From Marinagarivorans sp. UBA5868 (lineage in GTDB: Bacteria; Pseudomonadota; Gammaproteobacteria; Pseudomonadales; Cellvibrionaceae), in assembly GCA_002432095.1 (NCBI GenBank), contig DJFQ01000018.1:31279-36579 (forward strand): 5,301 nt of DNA, read 5' to 3'. Below the pieces are notes generated by a model. The model saw only the letters and a program-made list of their open reading frames with translations, had not been told where the DNA came from and searched no databases. Both the position numbers and the translations under genes were made by a program. The stretch's first letter is position 1. Each line of letters opens with the position of its first letter. Below are positions 1 to 5,301 of the stretch, in pieces.

Positions 1-75
1 CGGTGAGGGAGCCTACATGGACGTACTTGCCGGCGATCCCGGGACAAACTGGTGGAGTTCTGCAGCAGGTTCCGG
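1..75. repeat. Possible intergenic palindromic repeat fragment
   Basis: This non-coding stretch lies downstream of the last operon gene. It shows nested short inverted repeats: GGGA at 7-10 can pair with TCCC at 37-40, and inside that TAC at 14-16 can pair with GTA at 23-25. It also holds the palindromes GCCGGC (29-34), CCCGGG (38-43) and CTGCAG (60-65). From memory, the core around 8-26 resembles a dispersed intergenic repeat seen in many marine gammaproteobacterial genomes (Cellvibrio, Marinobacter and Halomonas relatives). No second copy is present in the window, so repetition cannot be shown here. The left boundary is probably cut by the window edge and the right boundary is a guess. Confidence 0.4.
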
Positions 76-104
76 TCACGCAAAAAACAAATCAGAATCT
101 CCGC

Positions 105-833
105 TCAAATCATCCCACCATTTACCTGAATAACCTGCCGTGTAATATACGCAGCAGAATCGCTCATTAAAAACCGCACCACACCGGCAACATCATCAGG
201 GGTGCCAACGCGCTGCATCGGAATCATTTTCAGCGCTTCCTCCATCACCAATCCCTCGGTCATATCCGTCTGAATAAATCCCGGCGCCACACAATTTACC
301 GTGATATTACGTTTGGCAAGCTCCAACGAGAGCGCTTTCGTTGCACCAATAATGCCGGCTTTAGCCGCGCTGTAATTCACCTGTCCGCGATTACCCATAA
401 TTCCAGAAATGGAGGATAGGGTAATAATCCGGCCGCCTTTGCGCAGGCGAATCATCGGCATAATCAGCGGATTCAATACGTTATAAAACGCATCCAAATT
501 TGTATGAATCACCCGATCCCAATCTTCTCCTGTGAGAGCCGGAAAGGCGTTATCCGCGGTAATACCGGCGTTGCAGACCACACCGTAATAGGCTCCATAA
601 GCGTCTAAATCTGCTGTTAAAGCGGCGACCGTTGCTTCGCGGTCCGCCACGTCAAAACAGATGGAGCTCGCCTTGCCGCCTGCACTTTCGACCTGCTCGA
701 TCAACGCCTGGGCGCGGGCGGCGTTGGAGCGATAATGCAGAGTCACATGGTATCCATCGGCTGCCAGCGCTAATGCACACGCCTGACCGATGCCGCCGGT
801 AGCGCCCGTCACTAATACACGTTTTGTTGTCAT
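105..833 (-). CDS. fabG: FabG-like 3-oxoacyl-ACP reductase (SDR), probable aryl polyene ketoreductase
   Basis: This is a 242-residue classical short-chain dehydrogenase/reductase, the usual FabG length. It is predicted to reduce 3-oxoacyl-ACP to 3-hydroxyacyl-ACP with NADPH in the cytosol. Visible features are the Rossmann motif TGATGGIG at residues 9-16, NAG at 88-90, and a complete catalytic tetrad of Asn112, Ser141, Tyr154 and Lys158 (YSAAK context). The PG motif follows at about 190, and the protein ends in a typical VNGGMI. I chose the ATG at 833 because it overlaps the exporter stop by 4 nt (ATGA) and has AAGGAA 8 nt upstream. An ATG at 860 would add nine residues not typical of FabG and lacks this spacing. 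The context, last in a lipid/polyene export operon with its own ACP, suggests a pathway-dedicated reductase (ApeQ-like) rather than the housekeeping FabG of the fabD-fabG-acpP locus. The biochemical class is very secure; the pathway is inferred. Confidence 0.95.
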   Translation of the reverse strand: MTTKRVLVTGATGGIGQACALALAADGYHVTLHYRSNAARAQALIEQVESAGGKASSICFDVADREATVAALTADLDAYGAYYGVVCNAGITADNAFPALTGEDWDRVIHTNLDAFYNVLNPLIMPMIRLRKGGRIITLSSISGIMGNRGQVNYSAAKAGIIGATKALSLELAKRNITVNCVAPGFIQTDMTEGLVMEEALKMIPMQRVGTPDDVAGVVRFLMSDSAAYITRQVIQVNGGMI

Positions 834-3280
834 CGGTTTGTTTCCTTCAATGTTTGCCACACGGTTATCAGACAGAATGCGCCTGCTAAATTGCCGATGA
901 TTCCCAACATAACGGTGGTACCGAAAGCCGATACGGCGGGCAAAACGCTTAGGCTCAACAAGCCGAACGATAAGCTGCTGGTCGCCGCAGACAAAACCAA
1001 GGCATTGGCAAACTGTCGGGATTCTTCTTCATCGGACATTTCCGCCACAAACACCAAATAATCCACCCCCAGGCCGACGACCAGAAACGCCGCCATGACA
1101 TGAAAAAGGGTTATTGGCATCTGTGTAATCAGATATACCAATCCTATGGCGCCGATAACGGTGATGGGAATTAAGCTGAGCACCAAGCCGCGATGAATGC
1201 CGTAGCGCCAAATAAAAATGCCACCGATCAGCAACAAGGCGAACCCCAGGTAATAACTGGCAGTCGTGCGCAAATGGTGTAAACCGTTACGGGTTTCTTC
1301 CACCAGGGAAACCCATTGGGTATCCGGCAACAACTTCACCGCATCACGCAAGCTTGTGAGATTGGTATTTTTTGGAATCAGCAATGCAGTCACGATCCGC
1401 CGGTCAGCGGGCGATATTTCGGTTTCGCCCTCCTCCTGCGCCTCTTGCTGGCCTTCTTCTTGCCCCTCTTCATGCCACAAATGCGGTAGTCCAGGCAGCC
1501 GTTGCATTAATTCCCGCGGTGTCAATACCGCTCCGCTTTGCTGCTCGTAGTGCCCGCGCAGTTCACTCATTTGCTCTGCGCTAATAATTTCGTAGGTCGA
1601 TGTCATGGCGTGTGCCAGCGCATCGTTGCGATAAAAAGTCCCATTGAGCTGTTGATGCCGCAACTGTTCCTCCGGGGATGGCAACAAGGTATGAATCCCC
1701 AGGAGATTTTTTTTGGCGTTATTTAAAATATTTGATGTATCCACCAATTTCTGCAAACGGTCAATTTTGCCAAACACTTCGGCATCACTTGCACCGTGCA
1801 CCAGGATAAAGGTGGCGGGTTCATATTCCCCAAGCCACTGGGAGATGCGCTGCTCGTTTTCCAGCAATTCTGGATTCGGGGTAATAAACGCTTTGGGGCT
1901 GTCATCAAAAACAAATCGCCCGACAAAAACAATGACCACAAACCACAGCAGCAAACTAACGGCGATCATGAATTTGACCTTGGCAAAAGGTCTGATGCAC
2001 TGCACACAACCTGCCGTGAAACGCGCGAGCAAACCGTCTTTTATGACCAGCGTTTTTACCGCCCACGGTTCGCTGAACAATACCCATACACACGCAAAAC
2101 TCAATCCGGCGATGGAGAAAACCGCAACTTGTTGCAGTGTTTCCAAACCGGACATGGCAAGCGCGCTATAACCGACGATGCTGGTGAGCAGACTGAGCAG
2201 CAACGCCGGATAAAAATGAGTTTTGGCATGAGCAGCATTGCTGGGAAAGGCAAAACGAAAATAATACAAATGTAGCGAATAATCCACCGCAACGCCGATC
2301 AAGCTAGCACCGAATAACAGTGTCAATATGTGGATGGAACTCCAGAGGCTATGGCAGATCGCAAAAGCAAAAATGACCCCGCCAACTATGGCCAGTACAG
2401 AGGCCGCCAGCGGCCGGGCGCCACGAAACACCAAGATCATTATCAAGACAATGCCGGCAATACCGACGCCGGAAATGACATTGATATTTTGCTGCGCCGC
2501 GCGGGCGGAATCGGCGGCGAAAAAAATCACGCCCGATTGCAGCCACTCCACATTAGTAAATTGTGTCTGAAGGTCAGCGCGAATTGCGTCCAACTCCGCG
2601 ATCCACTCCGCTTGAGCATTAAGGGCCAGCCCGTCCTCCGGCAACTCGAATTGCCAGACAGTGAAATAGCGTGATGCGCCGTTGTGAACCACGGTTTGAA
2701 CATCGTCGGGGTGATCGCCCGACATTTGTTCCTGCAGGTAAATTGCGTAATCGTTTAAAGCACCAAACGGGTCGCGCTCAAAAGTGGTCAACCGCACTTG
2801 CCCGGCACTGCCGTACAGCTGTTCGAGCACCCATTGGCTAAGTTCTGCATCACCGGACTTGGATAAGAGAGTCGCGAGTGATGGTCGCAAGAAATTGTAG
2901 GGATATTGTTCCAGCAATCGCACATAATCCGCGGCGGTTTCCGCAGGATCCGCCTGTCGCACTCGATAATCCGCCGTTTCCAATTCCGCCAATTTGGTGC
3001 GCAGGTGTTCGGATGCGGCTGTCACTTGCGCTGCGGCATCAGCGGTGAGCACGACTACTGCTTTGCGCGAAGCGGCAGCAGACAAATCATTGATTAGCGC
3101 TTCACTCAGCGCGTCCTGGGAAATCTCCGGCGCCAGGCTGCGCAGGCTGGTATCGATCACCAACCCAGTCCGTGATATTTGCACCAGCGCTATCACTAGA
3201 ATCGCAATAGCCAGAAAAAAGGCGATATTAATGGCGCGCCGCCGCGCGACTACTCTCCCGCTATCGGGCCTGACGGGCAT
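830..3280 (-). CDS. MMPL/RND-family inner membrane exporter
   Basis: This 816-residue protein has the two-fold RND/MMPL layout. TM1 is at about 17-37 after a positively charged start (RRR at 13-15). A periplasmic domain spans about 40-262, a five-helix bundle about 265-410, and TM7 about 434-456. A second periplasmic domain covers about 457-672, and the last five helices about 673-810. Both halves carry the Asp-Tyr pair of MmpL3-type transporters in equivalent helices (GVAVDY, Asp333-Tyr334; GLGVDY, Asp740-Tyr741), which in that family relay protons, so it should be a functional proton-driven pump. It probably moves a lipid-linked product from the inner membrane to the LolA-like protein encoded just upstream (ApeM-like role in aryl polyene clusters). 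An E/Q/G-rich four-residue repeat at 604-619 is unusual for a periplasmic loop. The ATG at 3280 overlaps the upstream stop by one base (TAATG) with only a weak purine stretch before it, suggesting coupled translation. The substrate is inferred. Confidence 0.93.
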   Translation of the reverse strand: MPVRPDSGRVVARRRAINIAFFLAIAILVIALVQISRTGLVIDTSLRSLAPEISQDALSEALINDLSAAASRKAVVVLTADAAAQVTAASEHLRTKLAELETADYRVRQADPAETAADYVRLLEQYPYNFLRPSLATLLSKSGDAELSQWVLEQLYGSAGQVRLTTFERDPFGALNDYAIYLQEQMSGDHPDDVQTVVHNGASRYFTVWQFELPEDGLALNAQAEWIAELDAIRADLQTQFTNVEWLQSGVIFFAADSARAAQQNINVISGVGIAGIVLIMILVFRGARPLAASVLAIVGGVIFAFAICHSLWSSIHILTLLFGASLIGVAVDYSLHLYYFRFAFPSNAAHAKTHFYPALLLSLLTSIVGYSALAMSGLETLQQVAVFSIAGLSFACVWVLFSEPWAVKTLVIKDGLLARFTAGCVQCIRPFAKVKFMIAVSLLLWFVVIVFVGRFVFDDSPKAFITPNPELLENEQRISQWLGEYEPATFILVHGASDAEVFGKIDRLQKLVDTSNILNNAKKNLLGIHTLLPSPEEQLRHQQLNGTFYRNDALAHAMTSTYEIISAEQMSELRGHYEQQSGAVLTPRELMQRLPGLPHLWHEEGQEEGQQEAQEEGETEISPADRRIVTALLIPKNTNLTSLRDAVKLLPDTQWVSLVEETRNGLHHLRTTASYYLGFALLLIGGIFIWRYGIHRGLVLSLIPITVIGAIGLVYLITQMPITLFHVMAAFLVVGLGVDYLVFVAEMSDEEESRQFANALVLSAATSSLSFGLLSLSVLPAVSAFGTTVMLGIIGNLAGAFCLITVWQTLKETNR
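842..847 (-). promoter_or_regulatory. Ribosome binding site of the fabG-like gene
   Basis: AAGGAA on the minus strand lies inside the 3' end of the exporter gene, with 8 nt between it and the ATG at 833. It supports that start over the in-frame ATG at 860. Confidence 0.7.
1424..1471 (-). repeat. Degenerate 12-bp tandem repeat inside the exporter gene
   Basis: Four consecutive 12-bp units encode EEGQ, EEGQ, QEAQ and EEGE (exporter residues 604-619). The units keep the reading frame and differ at several bases, so the repeat is old or diverging rather than a fresh perfect microsatellite. It forms an acidic, probably disordered segment in the second periplasmic domain, between the stretch around LPGLPHLWH and the segment leading to TM8. 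Confidence 0.8.
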
Positions 3281-3951
3281 TAATCTTTCGCCGGAAAGAG
3301 TTGCGCGCAGCCGGTGTCCGCCTCCAGCAACGCGCGGCAGGAAAGGTCGTCCAATTGAGTCAGTTCACGCATTGCGGAAAGGTCAATTTGCATATTTTGG
3401 TTATCGGTGCGCACTACCGTGACCCTAACCCCCTCGGGGGTTTCATCCAAGGTGATATTGTCGATGTATTTTTTCAGGCGTCTTTGCGTTGGCAACAAAC
3501 GAGTGGTGTTCGCCTCGGTTTCGCGACGAAAATATTTATCCAGAAATTCGCGGTCGCCGCGCACTATGCGGGCAAGAATATCGCCGATACGTTTTTGCGC
3601 GGCATTTTTGATGGGTTGCACTTCGCCATCCGCTTTCACCAACCAATGTTTATTACTAAAGGTATAAACCAATGTTTCCTGAATCGGCATTTGGGTGTGC
3701 CACAAGGTGCCGTGATTACAATCCAACAGAATCCGACCCCGGGACACCAATGGTTTAGGTAGGCCTTCCAGCCGCTTTTCCTGGCGAAATTCCGCATATT
3801 GCAAACAGGACTTTGGCGTATCCAGAATGTCTTGTTTTTCTTCAGCCGATAGCGCCAATAGCGGCATTAATAAAAGACTCCCGCTTAATAGCCATAGAAG
3901 CCGAAAACGGCATAGATACAAGAATCGTAACTGGGCTATCAATATCGTCAT
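3280..3951 (-). CDS. LolA-like periplasmic outer membrane lipid/lipoprotein carrier
   Basis: This 223-residue protein has an N-terminal hydrophobic signal segment. The core is at about 18-34, preceded by Arg15 and Arg17, with likely signal peptidase cleavage after the LSA at 34-36. The mature part shows the LolA-like pattern: an F-x-Q-x-K/R strand near 55-60, PLVSRGRILLDC at 67-78, and LW-x-T-x-x-P at 83-89, resembling the 'PLxSxGxxxF...GLLWxTxxP' signature. LolA folds form an open beta-barrel that shields a lipid in the periplasm. Placed directly before the MMPL pump, it probably takes the exported lipid product to the outer membrane (ApeL-like), not general lipoproteins. Four cysteines (49, 78, 205, 215) lie in the predicted mature part, so disulfides are possible. 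The ATG at 3951 overlaps the thioesterase stop by 4 nt (ATGA), with a modest GGAAA upstream at 3956-3960. Met29 as a start would remove half of the signal segment, so the longer form is preferred. Confidence 0.87.
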   Translation of the reverse strand: MTILIAQLRFLYLCRFRLLWLLSGSLLLMPLLALSAEEKQDILDTPKSCLQYAEFRQEKRLEGLPKPLVSRGRILLDCNHGTLWHTQMPIQETLVYTFSNKHWLVKADGEVQPIKNAAQKRIGDILARIVRGDREFLDKYFRRETEANTTRLLPTQRRLKKYIDNITLDETPEGVRVTVVRTDNQNMQIDLSAMRELTQLDDLSCRALLEADTGCAQLFPAKD

Positions 3952-4424
3952 GTGGTTTCCGTCAATGGTGAGTCAGCGCCGCGCTCGGCGAGATAACGCT
4001 CGACACGTTCTGTGAACACCGCTGGGCAAACCAATTGCAAATGCTGGTCCCCGAGGGCAACCGCCGCTTGAATGCTGGTGCCGCGGGTGTGAACCACGCC
4101 GGACCGCGCATCGCAGATCTCGTACTGACATTTCAATCGGTGCTCCCATTCCAACAATTCCGCGCGAATACGAATACGCTGCTGAAATACCAGGGGCAAA
4201 ATATATTTTGCTTTGAGCTCAACAATAGGAAAAGCGAAACCGGTATCGCGCATTACTGTGTAGTCATAACCAATTTTATGCAGCAGTTCGCAGCGGGCAA
4301 TTTCGAAATATTTGCAATAGTTGCCGTGCCAGACGATGTTCAGAGAGTCCACATCAAAAAACGGCACCTCCATTAGCACATCGGCGGTGATACGTGCGGC
4401 CGCAGCGGCTGCCTGAAGGGTCAC
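3948..4424 (-). CDS. Hotdog-fold acyl thioesterase (4HBT/YbgC-like)
   Basis: This 158-residue protein of the 4-hydroxybenzoyl-CoA thioesterase type is expected to hydrolyse an acyl-CoA or acyl-ACP thioester in the cytosol. The family signature is clear at residues 23-44: FFDVDSLNIVWHGNY followed by KYFEIAR. Asp26 aligns with the catalytic Asp of the Pseudomonas 4HBA-CoA thioesterase (Asp17), and His33-Gly-Asn-Tyr36 forms the usual substrate loop. Length is normal for the family. It starts with GTG at 4424, overlapping the ACP stop by 4 nt (GTGA), with AGAGGA 6 nt upstream. The alternative ATG at Met18 lies too close to the first beta-strand to be convincing. Next to an ACP and a LolA/MMPL export pair it matches ApeK of aryl polyene clusters, where it may release or edit ACP-bound chains. 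The family is secure; the exact substrate is unknown. Confidence 0.9.
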   Translation of the reverse strand: MTLQAAAAAARITADVLMEVPFFDVDSLNIVWHGNYCKYFEIARCELLHKIGYDYTVMRDTGFAFPIVELKAKYILPLVFQQRIRIRAELLEWEHRLKCQYEICDARSGVVHTRGTSIQAAVALGDQHLQLVCPAVFTERVERYLAERGADSPLTETT

Positions 4425-4690
4425 TGGCTGTCCTCTTGGTTGAGCAGATCGAAGACGACATCGACCAGATCGCCAACCGTTTTAATTTGGTGGAAATTTT
4501 CAATGGCGACTTTTTTTGCCGTCAGCGATTTCAATTCAATCAGAATATTCACCGCATCAATGCTGTCGATATCGAGATCCGCACGCAAGTCGGTTTCCCG
4601 AGTCATAGCCGCAGGATCGAGATCGAACTGCTCCTGCAAAATGCGGGTAATGTGTTGATAAACATATTCTTTACTGGGTTTGGAGGACAC
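4421..4690 (-). CDS. Acyl carrier protein (dedicated, type II system)
   Basis: This is an 89-residue stand-alone carrier protein of the PP-binding family, typical in size. The phosphopantetheine site is in DLDIDSIDAVNI, with Ser43 as the attachment serine in a D-S-I context. The surrounding acidic helix II and the hydrophobic pattern fit a four-helix ACP. DSIDAV differs from the DSLDTV of housekeeping AcpP and is the kind of motif seen in ACPs of aryl polyene and related clusters. It should carry the growing acyl or aryl polyene chain for the reductase, thioesterase and acyltransferase encoded with it, in the cytosol. It starts with GTG at 4690, 3 nt after the acyltransferase stop, with AGGAG 8 nt upstream; the only internal Met (29) would destroy helix I. 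Only one ACP is present here, although E. coli-type APE clusters have two (ApeE and ApeF); I cannot tell which one this matches. Confidence 0.95.
   Translation of the reverse strand: MSSKPSKEYVYQHITRILQEQFDLDPAAMTRETDLRADLDIDSIDAVNILIELKSLTAKKVAIENFHQIKTVGDLVDVVFDLLNQEDSQ
4431..4436 (-). promoter_or_regulatory. Ribosome binding site of the thioesterase gene
   Basis: AGAGGA on the minus strand sits within the last codons of the ACP gene, 6 nt before the GTG at 4424. It supports the GTG start and coupling to ACP translation. Confidence 0.65.
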
Positions 4691-4693
4691 GAG

Positions 4694-5301
4694 TCAAACT
4701 CCTAAAGGTAGATTGGCAGGCGGATTGCCGGCAGCTTCCGTCTGAGTCAGACAATTCTGCAAATAATCATTCAATTGCCGAGCTTGAATTCCCACTGGCC
4801 GCTCCGTGTCGATTACGTTGCGCAGGGTAATTTCCCGCAGGGTGCGAATAATAAAATGGGGTTTGCGCGGCGGCACATCATACCACTTCTGTTTTTTCCG
4901 CAAGGTCGGCGGCTCGCAGCTAATAGATACCGGAATGATGTTGCAGGCATTGGCGATGGCGATATTGGCTGCGCCGCGCTTAAACTTTGGCGCAGCATCA
5001 TTGGTGCGAGTGCCCTCGGGGAAAATGACCAGAGTTTCGCCCCTCGCCAGCGCATCTTTCGCTCCCTCCAACAGGGCGACACCCTCTTGGTCATTGGCGA
5101 TATAGCCCGCGAGTCGCGCAATACTGCCGGTAAAAAAATTGCGTGTCATGGCCGCTTTGGCGACGAAGGTGGCATTGGGTAGCAATGCCATTAAAAACAC
5201 CGCGTCCAACAAGGTTGGATGATTTGCGACAATCAATTTGCCGCGGCTATCGAGCCCGGTGAATCCTTCGCACTGATAGGTCACCAGGCCGAGTCGTTTT
5301 A
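4694..5301 (-). CDS. PlsC-family lysophospholipid-type acyltransferase (5' end missing)
   Basis: This is the C-terminal ~200 residues of a 1-acyl-glycerol-3-phosphate acyltransferase-like protein, open to the right edge of the window; its start is outside. All expected PlsC blocks in the visible part are intact. Block I is NHPTLLD (catalytic His at 5219-5221, with the paired Asp five residues later). Block III is FPEGTR (5006-5023), and the block IV-like IIPVSI lies downstream. Such enzymes transfer an acyl group from acyl-ACP or acyl-CoA to a lipid or sugar hydroxyl at the inner membrane. As the gene just before the ACP it may attach a chain to a lipid anchor, as proposed for acyltransferases of aryl polyene clusters. 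A GTG at 5284 could be read as a start, but the frame stays open upstream (codons for K-R-L-G-L). The family also normally has more N-terminal sequence before NHxxxxD, often including a membrane helix. The gene is therefore called partial. Confidence 0.92.
   Translation of the reverse strand, partial: KRLGLVTYQCEGFTGLDSRGKLIVANHPTLLDAVFLMALLPNATFVAKAAMTRNFFTGSIARLAGYIANDQEGVALLEGAKDALARGETLVIFPEGTRTNDAAPKFKRGAANIAIANACNIIPVSISCEPPTLRKKQKWYDVPPRKPHFIIRTLREITLRNVIDTERPVGIQARQLNDYLQNCLTQTEAAGNPPANLPLGV
4699..4703 (-). promoter_or_regulatory. Ribosome binding site of the ACP gene
   Basis: AGGAG on the minus strand lies in the last codons of the acyltransferase gene, 8 nt before the GTG at 4690. 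It is the strongest Shine-Dalgarno in the window and fixes the non-ATG start of the ACP. Confidence 0.75.

Noticed and set aside
1..104. Start of a ketosynthase or other operon gene downstream of fabG
   Set aside because: The minus-strand frames here give no KS-like N-terminus (no VVTGxGxxxxxG pattern). The one ATG there is followed at once by TAG. The gap is also far longer than any other junction in the operon.
76..104. Rho-independent terminator after fabG (six-T run on the minus strand near 82-87)
   Set aside because: I find no stable GC-rich stem directly before the T-run, so it lacks the defining hairpin.
17..133. Plus-strand ORF from ATG at 17, ending at TAA 131-133 (38 codons)
   Set aside because: It runs through the suspected palindromic repeat and into the 3' end of fabG on the other strand, has no ribosome binding site, and its translation resembles no family I know.
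834..860. Upstream in-frame start for fabG at 860
   Set aside because: It would add nine residues not seen at FabG N-termini. The start at 833 has the ATGA overlap and a well-spaced AAGGAA.
1713..2275. Two plus-strand ORFs of 152 and 159 codons opposite the exporter
   Set aside because: They are antisense to a full-length conserved MMPL gene, overlap each other in different frames, show low-complexity unlike-protein composition and have no recognisable domain.
2994..3762. Plus-strand ORFs of 142 and 153 codons opposite the exporter 5' end and the LolA-like gene
   Set aside because: They are antisense shadows of well-supported genes, with no ribosome binding site, family motif or coding logic.
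4775..5182. Plus-strand ORF of 135 codons opposite the acyltransferase
   Set aside because: The minus-strand frame carries NHxxxxD and FPEGTR motifs in the right order; the plus-strand reading has none and is a mirror artefact.

Overview
The window is one tightly packed minus-strand operon from a Gram-negative bacterium, most likely a gammaproteobacterium. The LolA-type carrier and the RND/MMPL exporter imply an outer membrane. The protein style and a short intergenic repeat at the left edge recall Cellvibrio/Saccharophagus-like marine or soil gammaproteobacteria, but that placement is from memory and is not proven here. Base composition looks moderate in GC and even across all genes, with no sign of a recent insertion inside the operon.

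In transcription order (right to left) the genes are: a PlsC-type acyltransferase cut by the right edge (4694-5301); a stand-alone acyl carrier protein (4421-4690); a hotdog acyl thioesterase (3948-4424); a secreted LolA-like lipid carrier (3280-3951); a 12-TM MMPL/RND exporter (830-3280); and a FabG-like 3-oxoacyl-ACP reductase (105-833). Five junctions join these six genes: one 3-nt gap, three 4-nt overlaps (GTGA or ATGA) and one 1-nt overlap (TAATG). This is strong evidence for a single translationally coupled transcript. The promoter must lie beyond the right edge. Bases 1-104 hold no convincing gene and look like post-operon intergenic DNA carrying a repeat.

This gene set matches part of an aryl polyene (APE)/xanthomonadin-type cluster: a type II polyketide-like system that makes a polyene on an ACP, joins it to a lipid and exports it to the outer membrane. 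The likely equivalents in E. coli APE nomenclature are an ACP (ApeE/F-like), thioesterase (ApeK-like), LolA (ApeL-like), MMPL (ApeM-like) and ketoreductase (ApeQ-like), plus an acyltransferase. The ketosynthases, dehydratases and aryl AMP-ligase that would prove the assignment are not in the window and would have to lie to the right, upstream in the operon, or elsewhere. The pathway name is therefore an inference from synteny and protein family.

The main oddities are direct coupling of the exporter gene to fabG, without the lipoprotein, ketosynthase and dehydratase genes that separate them in the E. coli-type cluster; a 12-bp tandem repeat coding for an E/Q/G-rich tract in a periplasmic loop of the exporter; four cysteines in the predicted mature LolA-like protein; and the repeat-like palindromic sequence at the left edge.
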